Part shown: positions 59,449 to 64,000 of the stretch, in pieces
Numbering within the stretch: position 1 is the first letter of the stretch
How the letters are laid out: each line of letters opens with the position of its first letter
Source: Martelella alba
GTDB taxonomy: Bacteria; Pseudomonadota; Gammaproteobacteria; Enterobacterales; Enterobacteriaceae
Assembly: GCF_005217455.1 (NCBI RefSeq)
Contig: NZ_SZPQ01000006.1
Location: forward strand, 1 to 64,000
Length of the DNA: 64,000 nucleotides
Reading direction: 5' to 3'
Notes under the pieces: generated by a model
What the model saw: the letters and a program-made list of their open reading frames with translations, nothing else
Databases searched by the model: none
What the model was told of the DNA's origin: nothing
Program-made: the position numbers and the translations under genes

Positions 59449-61179
59449 ATGTTTAGCCTGGATTCGGTGCTGGCGGATTACAATCCACGACGTAAAACTG
59501 CGCCCTGGCAGCGTCGTATATTAGGTTATCTGTTTCACGAAAAAGCCTTCCATCAATTCGCCGAGGAATATCGCCATCTTAAGGGATTGGATTTGGTGGA
59601 GCAGATGCTGGACTATTTCGATTTACGCTGCGAGTTCTCCGAACGCGACTTGGAACAGATTCCCAGCTACGGTCCGGTGGTGCTGGTGGCCAATCATCCG
59701 CTTGGCACGCTGGATGGCCTGGCTTTGCTGCATGCCGTAGCCGCGGTCAGGGCGGACGTGAAAATTGTCGCCAACCGGGTACTCTCCTGTGTCGATGCGT
59801 TGAGTAGCCTGATGATTACGGTGGATAACATGGGCAATCGCACCAGCCGCGCCCAAATTACCCTTATGCAGGCGCATCTGGAAAAGCAGGGGGTATTGAT
59901 TCTCTTCCCCGCCGGCGAGGTATCCCGCCTCGGCGCCAAAGGCATACGCGACGGCCACTGGCATGCCGGTTTCATTCGCCTGGCGGCTAAAACCCGCGCG
60001 GCCATCGTGCCGGTGCATATCGGCGGACGCAATAGCATGATGTTTTACGGCTGTTCCCTCCTTTACCGGCCTTTGTCCACTTTGCTGCTGGTACGGGAAA
60101 TGTTTTTGCAGGGCGGCAGCCGTCTCAGATTGCGCATCGGCGCCCGTATTCCCTTCTCCTGCTGGCATGACGGCCATACCCAGGCCAAGGATCTGGCCCG
60201 GCGTTTTCGCCGCCACGTTTACCGGCTGGGACAGGGTAAAGCGGGGCTGTTTCGCAGCGAATCCGCCATCGCGCGGCCGGAAGATCGCGCCGTTCTCAAA
60301 CGCGCGTTGGAAGCCAGCGAGGTACTCGGTCATTTGCCGGACGGTAAAACGATCTACCTGTACCGCCGCAATGGCGAAGACTACGTGCCGATACTGCGCG
60401 AGCTCGGGCGTTTGCGGGAGATCGCTTTTCGCGCCGTGGGAGAGGGCAGCGGCAGGCGACGGGATCTTGACGGCTACGACGACGACTATTATCACCTGAT
60501 CCTCTGGGACGGCGAGGCGCTGGAAATCGTCGGCGCCTATAGGTTTATTCCCACCAGCGAACAGTATCGTCATAAAGGCATCAACGGCATCTACACCCAC
60601 AGCCTGTTCAATTATGGACACCAAATGGATGACATCCTGGCCCAGGGTATTGAGCTCGGCCGCAGTTTCATCCAGCCGACTTATTGGGGCAAACGCAGTT
60701 TGGATTACCTGTGGGTGGGTATCGGCGCCTATCTGGCCAAATACCCGCAATACCGTTACTTGTTCGGACCGGTATCCATTTCGGGCGGGCTGCCGGTGGC
60801 GGCGCGCGACCTGCTGGTGGCCTTCTACCGGCTCTACTTCGCGCCAAGTCTGCCGCTGGCGGTATCGCGCCGCCCCTACCCCGCGTCATTGCCCTCGGTA
60901 TTGGCCCAGTTCACTGGCGATAATTATCAAGAGGATCTGCATCGGCTAAAACGCATGTTCGGCAATTTCGGCTGCAGTATCCCCCCGCTCTATAAACAAT
61001 ACTCCGAGCTGTGCGAAACCGGCGGTGTGCAGTTTATCGATTTCGGCTGCGATCCGGCATTCAATAACTGTATCGACGGTCTGGTTCTGGTCGACCTGCG
61101 TCAACTCAAGCCGTCCCGCTACCAGCGTTATATCGCCGTGCATCAGGGTCAATCTGAGACGCAACCCGCGGGCGAATAG
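59449..61179 (+). CDS. olsF: Bifunctional ornithine lipid synthase (OlsF-type acyltransferase)
   Basis: OlsF-type enzymes carry out both acylations that make ornithine lipids, phosphorus-free membrane lipids. The 576-residue protein has two acyltransferase parts. The N-terminal PlsC-like part has VANHPLGTLDGLALL near residue 82 (an H-x5-D variant of the H-x4-D site) and LILFPAGEVSRLGAKG near 155. The C-terminal part is the OlsB/hemolysin-like N-acyltransferase with ALEIVGAYRFIP, IELGRSFIQPTYWGKRSLDY and YLFGPVSISGGLP. The fused order matches OlsF described from Serratia proteamaculans. GGAGG lies seven bases before the ATG. A pho box-like repeat upstream fits induction under phosphate limitation. 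Confidence 0.85.
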   Translation: MFSLDSVLADYNPRRKTAPWQRRILGYLFHEKAFHQFAEEYRHLKGLDLVEQMLDYFDLRCEFSERDLEQIPSYGPVVLVANHPLGTLDGLALLHAVAAVRADVKIVANRVLSCVDALSSLMITVDNMGNRTSRAQITLMQAHLEKQGVLILFPAGEVSRLGAKGIRDGHWHAGFIRLAAKTRAAIVPVHIGGRNSMMFYGCSLLYRPLSTLLLVREMFLQGGSRLRLRIGARIPFSCWHDGHTQAKDLARRFRRHVYRLGQGKAGLFRSESAIARPEDRAVLKRALEASEVLGHLPDGKTIYLYRRNGEDYVPILRELGRLREIAFRAVGEGSGRRRDLDGYDDDYYHLILWDGEALEIVGAYRFIPTSEQYRHKGINGIYTHSLFNYGHQMDDILAQGIELGRSFIQPTYWGKRSLDYLWVGIGAYLAKYPQYRYLFGPVSISGGLPVAARDLLVAFYRLYFAPSLPLAVSRRPYPASLPSVLAQFTGDNYQEDLHRLKRMFGNFGCSIPPLYKQYSELCETGGVQFIDFGCDPAFNNCIDGLVLVDLRQLKPSRYQRYIAVHQGQSETQPAGE

Positions 61180-61242
61180 GCATTCCAGCGCCGCAGGCAT
61201 GCCTAAAAGCGTCGGCAGCTCTTCCGCCGGCGCAATTGGTCA

Positions 61243-62670
61243 TCATCGCAAGACCATTCGTCCAGCGGCGAGGGGCTGGTCAAGCAGTTCCAACCATAGG
61301 GGTCGCAAGGTGGATAACGCGCCGGCCAGGGTGTCCCGGTCGGTGACAAAGGGCATTCTTAGAAAGCGGTCGAACGCGCCGTTTAGACCGAACCGGGTTC
61401 CCGTTCCCAGGTGAATGCCGGCGTTTTCCGCCCGTGAGGCAAAAGCGGTCGCCAGCATGCCGGGGAGTTTAAGCCAAAGGGACAGCCCGCCGTCCGGCCG
61501 GGTGAACTCCCATTCAGGAAAATACCGGCTGAGTAAATCACAGGTTTCATCGCGACGATGTTTCAGTAATTCACGGCGTGGCGGCATAAGCAGCCCGGCC
61601 TGTTGCACAAGCCACGCGACGGCGACCTGTTCCAGAATGGGGCTGCCCAGATCGAGAGTGTCGCGGATTTGCACCAGCGATGCGATGAGTCGGCGCGGTG
61701 CCCGGATCCAGCCCACCCGTAATCCCCCCCAGAAACTTTTCGATGCCGAGCCCAGGGTGAATATCGCGGCTTGCCGATGGAATGCCGCCATCGGCAAGGG
61801 GGGAGGCTCGTCGTACCATAAATCCGCCATGGTTTCGTCAATGACCAACGGAGTGCGGGTTCTGGCGGCGACGGAGGCGATGACTTCGCGAGTGGCGGCA
61901 TCCATGCATAAACCGGTGGGATTCTGATAATCCGGAATCAGGTAGGCGAGACGGGGGGCCGTCTGGGCGATCCTGGCCATAAAACCCGCGACATCCCACC
62001 CCGCCGCCGCCATGGCGAAACCGATGGGCTGGCATGATACGCCTTTAATGGCTTCTATCGCCAACGGATAGGTGGGATGTTCTATCAGTACCCGGTCCCC
62101 CGGTACCGTCATCAAACGCAAGATCAGCGCAAAACCGTTCAACGCGCCGTTGACAATCATCACTTCGTCCGCTTCGGTCGGCAGCCCCCTGAGGCAATAT
62201 TGTTTCGCAATAACGTCTCTAAGCAAAGTCAACCCTTGCGGCGCATAACCGGCGCCGGAGAGATAGTACGGCATCATGGCGAGCGCATGCTGATAAGCCT
62301 GATGGATCTCGCAACCGGCGCTCAAAGAGGCGACGGAGAGATCAAGGGCATCGGGAGCCGCGGAACGGGTGGGGATCGTGGGTCTTTGCGCAGGCAGCGC
62401 CACGCGGCTACCGCTGCCCTGGCGGCTTTGCAGATACCCTTCCTCCCTTAGTTGATTAAGCGCGCTTACCACGGTGGTACGACTCACCTGCAAGGCGGCG
62501 GCCAGTTCCCGCTCGCCGGGCAGGCGATTATCCAGACCAAGACGGCTATCAAGAATCAAGAGGCGCAAGGCCTCCGCCAGTTGCCGCCATAGCGGCGCCC
62601 GGGAAGTATTTTGTCGCCAGTGGCCCAAAAGATGAATCAAGGACTGGCTTCCAACGCGGCGTAGTGACAT
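61243..62670 (-). CDS. MocR-type regulator (GntR helix-turn-helix plus aminotransferase domain)
   Basis: A 475-residue MocR/PdxR-type regulator. The N-terminal winged helix-turn-helix (about 25-95) has LGLDNRLPGERELAAALQVS followed by RTTVVSALNQLREEGYLQSR. The rest is a fold-type I aminotransferase-like domain with PDYQNPTG and the PLP lysine in GSASKSFWGGLRVGW. It is divergent from the YczE-type gene with an operator-like direct repeat between. MocR with YczE-type membrane partners is a known recurring pair. The effector ligand is unknown. Confidence 0.9.
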   Translation of the reverse strand: MSLRRVGSQSLIHLLGHWRQNTSRAPLWRQLAEALRLLILDSRLGLDNRLPGERELAAALQVSRTTVVSALNQLREEGYLQSRQGSGSRVALPAQRPTIPTRSAAPDALDLSVASLSAGCEIHQAYQHALAMMPYYLSGAGYAPQGLTLLRDVIAKQYCLRGLPTEADEVMIVNGALNGFALILRLMTVPGDRVLIEHPTYPLAIEAIKGVSCQPIGFAMAAAGWDVAGFMARIAQTAPRLAYLIPDYQNPTGLCMDAATREVIASVAARTRTPLVIDETMADLWYDEPPPLPMAAFHRQAAIFTLGSASKSFWGGLRVGWIRAPRRLIASLVQIRDTLDLGSPILEQVAVAWLVQQAGLLMPPRRELLKHRRDETCDLLSRYFPEWEFTRPDGGLSLWLKLPGMLATAFASRAENAGIHLGTGTRFGLNGAFDRFLRMPFVTDRDTLAGALSTLRPLWLELLDQPLAAGRMVLR

Positions 62671-62673
62671 AGC

Positions 62674-62716
62674 AGTCCAATTTATTAAAACTGGCTATTA
62701 AATCCAAGTCCTATTT
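62674..62716. promoter_or_regulatory. Direct repeat, candidate MocR operator
   Basis: AGTCCAATTT at 62674-62683 and AGTCCTATTT at 62707-62716, 33 bp apart (about three helical turns), in the gap between the divergent MocR and YczE-type genes. MocR regulators often bind direct repeats placed this way. Confidence 0.5.
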
Positions 62717-62760
62717 TGAGTATGACTGATAGGGACTTTTTACTTGCTAAGGATCAAACA

Positions 62761-63351
62761 ATGCTGGGCCGACTGTTGCAACTTTATACGGGATTATCCC
62801 TCTATGGCTTGTCGATTGGGGTTTATATCCGGGCGAATCTCGGTCTGGATCCTTGGGATGTTTTCCATCAGGGCCTGGCGGGGCGGTTATCCCTTTCCAT
62901 CGGTCATGTCATCATTTTGGTCGGCGCGGCGGTTTTAGTATTATGGATCCCCCTGCGGCAGTTGCCTGGCCTGGGCACGGTCAGTAATGTGATCGTGCTG
63001 GGAGTGGTGGCGGATGCCACGTTATCGCTACTGCCGCCCGTTGACGATATCGTCCTTCGGGGAGGGCTGTTGCTCGGCGGAATCGTCATCAATGCCATCG
63101 CGACGGCGATGTATATCGGCGCGAATTTTGGTCCTGGCCCGCGTGATGGTCTGATGACCGGCATCAACAGGCGTACCGGTTGGTCGATAAAATATGTCCG
63201 CACGGCCATTGAGCTCACTGTATTGACGGTGGGATGGCTGCTGGGCGGGACGCTGGGAATAGGCACGGTGATTTATGCCGTGACCATTGGTCCGCTTATC
63301 CAAATTTTTATCCCCTGGTTTGCCAGGACAACGACCTACCGCCGTATATAG
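62761..63351 (+). CDS. YczE/YyaS/YitT-family membrane protein
   Basis: A 196-residue membrane protein with about five or six helices. From the ATG at 62761, preceded by AAGGA at nine bases, it starts MLGRLLQLYTGLSLYGLSIG; upstream ATGs at 62716 and 62722 have weaker sites. IRANLGLDPWDVFHQGLA and ANFGPGPRDGLMTGINRRTG, the two duplicated family motifs, are clear. Members are predicted small-molecule transporters, often beside MocR regulators as here. The substrate is unknown. Confidence 0.88.
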   Translation: MLGRLLQLYTGLSLYGLSIGVYIRANLGLDPWDVFHQGLAGRLSLSIGHVIILVGAAVLVLWIPLRQLPGLGTVSNVIVLGVVADATLSLLPPVDDIVLRGGLLLGGIVINAIATAMYIGANFGPGPRDGLMTGINRRTGWSIKYVRTAIELTVLTVGWLLGGTLGIGTVIYAVTIGPLIQIFIPWFARTTTYRRI

Positions 63352-63576
63352 CGTCGGCGAATGCGCCAGCAATTTTTCATCGCGGTCAGGCGGCGCCGGC
63401 CAAACTGTGCGGCGGCACGCAAATTGATGGCATAAGGCGCCTTTTGCGTTTCATTTTGAAACGCGTGGCGGCGAAATCCGTCTCAAAAAGGAACAAGAAT
63501 CAGCGAATTCCCCCGACCGGTTTTTCCTTCTATGCTCCTAGCAATTCCCCCACACCCTGCACAAAAGGAACTCATT

Positions 63577-64000
63577 ATGAAAAAATTCATCAATGGCGTG
63601 GATGATTTGCTTGCCGGTCAATTGGCCGGACTGGTGGCGGCTCACCCTGCCCTGACGCTTCACCGGGACCCTGTGTACGTTACCCGCGCCGGCGCGCCGG
63701 TAAAAGATAAAGTGGCATTGATTTCCGGCGGCGGCAGCGGGCACGAACCGATGCATGCCGGTTATATCGGCGACGGCATGCTGGACGGCGCCTGCCCAGG
63801 GGAGATCTTTACCTCGCCCACGCCGGACCAGATGTATGAATGCGGCATGGCGCTCAATGGCGGACCAGGCGTCATGCTGCTTATCAAAAACTATACCGGC
63901 GATGTCATGAATTTCGAAACCGCCGCCGAGCTCTTGCACGATGCCGGTATCCCGGTAGCCACCGTCCTGGTGGATGACGATGTCGCGGTCAAAGACAGCC
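63577..64000 (+). CDS. dhaK: Dihydroxyacetone kinase subunit DhaK (partial, runs off the right edge)
   Basis: The first 141 codons of a DhaK-type dihydroxyacetone kinase. The start MKKFINGVDDLLAGQLAGLV follows AAGGA. ALISGGGSGHEPMHAGYIG is the substrate-site glycine-rich motif, and LLIKNYTGDVMNFETAAELL is another family hallmark. The His that bonds the substrate is beyond the window. From this part I cannot say whether it is a PTS-dependent DhaK of a dhaKLM operon or the first half of an ATP-dependent enzyme. The 225-bp gap to its left has no gene. Confidence 0.9.
   Translation, partial: MKKFINGVDDLLAGQLAGLVAAHPALTLHRDPVYVTRAGAPVKDKVALISGGGSGHEPMHAGYIGDGMLDGACPGEIFTSPTPDQMYECGMALNGGPGVMLLIKNYTGDVMNFETAAELLHDAGIPVATVLVDDDVAVKDS

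Noticed and set aside
59208-59456. Small open frame in the leader of olsF
   Set aside because: It overlaps the olsF start, has a poorly spaced ribosome site and no likeness to a known leader peptide.
59623-60750. 375-codon open frame antisense to olsF
   Set aside because: A shadow of a GC-rich coding region; it has no recognisable domain and olsF matches its family throughout.

Overview
The window is chromosomal DNA from a GC-rich member of the Enterobacterales. Gene order and protein sequences match E. coli, Yersinia and Serratia closely. Several genes that most free-living relatives keep at these loci are missing here (fadBA, tatD, livJ, zntA). ERIC-type repeats are scattered between genes, and three open frames have no recognised function or look eukaryote-like. 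I read this as a Sodalis-like or other Yersiniaceae/Pectobacteriaceae-type bacterium; the order is firm, the genus is a guess. No prophage, insertion sequence, CRISPR array or tRNA gene was seen.

Layout. 1-486: promoters and leader of an rRNA operon on the minus strand; the 16S gene lies just left of the window. 487-23210: the conserved hemG-trkH-yigZ-pepQ-fre-ubiD / rfaH / hemB-tatCBA-ubiB-ubiJ-ubiE-rmuC-dedA-udp / dlhH / metE-metR-bioP block. At 23211-23484 the order jumps to the E. coli 77-minute block: yhhA, ugpQ-C-E-A-B, livF-G-M-H-K and panM (23485-34669). An accessory stretch follows at 34670-39240: a GntR regulator, a fumarylacetoacetate hydrolase-family gene, a second GntR regulator and an unrecognised protein. 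The conserved block then resumes with rpoH, ftsX-E-Y, rsmD, yhhL, a DUF1820 gene, yhhN, tusA, yhhQ, a GNAT gene, dcrB and yhhS (39241-49670). From 49671 to the end the genes are mixed accessory: an AegA-like/HydN-like iron-sulfur pair, a secreted acid phosphatase, LysR plus an MFS exporter, a SET-domain-like protein, zntB, an OlsF-type ornithine-lipid synthase, MocR plus a YczE-type membrane protein, and the start of dhaK.

How the genes work together. Quinone synthesis (ubiD, ubiB, ubiJ, ubiE), heme synthesis (hemG, hemB), Tat export (tatABC) and methionine synthesis (metE, metR) form the left half. The clearest cross-locus theme is phosphate limitation. PhoB-type direct repeats precede three separate units: the ugp glycerophosphodiester operon, the secreted class A-like acid phosphatase, and the bifunctional gene predicted to make phosphorus-free ornithine lipids. 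Each set of repeats reads in the direction of its gene. Together these suggest a local share of a Pho regulon that scavenges external phosphate and spares membrane phosphate.

The most unusual items are the SET-domain-like protein (56796-57998), two unrecognised proteins behind AT-rich upstream regions (16855-17367 and 37968-38768), an ERIC element inside the rRNA leader, a 24-bp in-frame tandem repeat in ftsY, a heme synthase of the zinc-ligand-lacking HemB type, and a 17-bp duplication that creates a three-codon minicistron before tusA.
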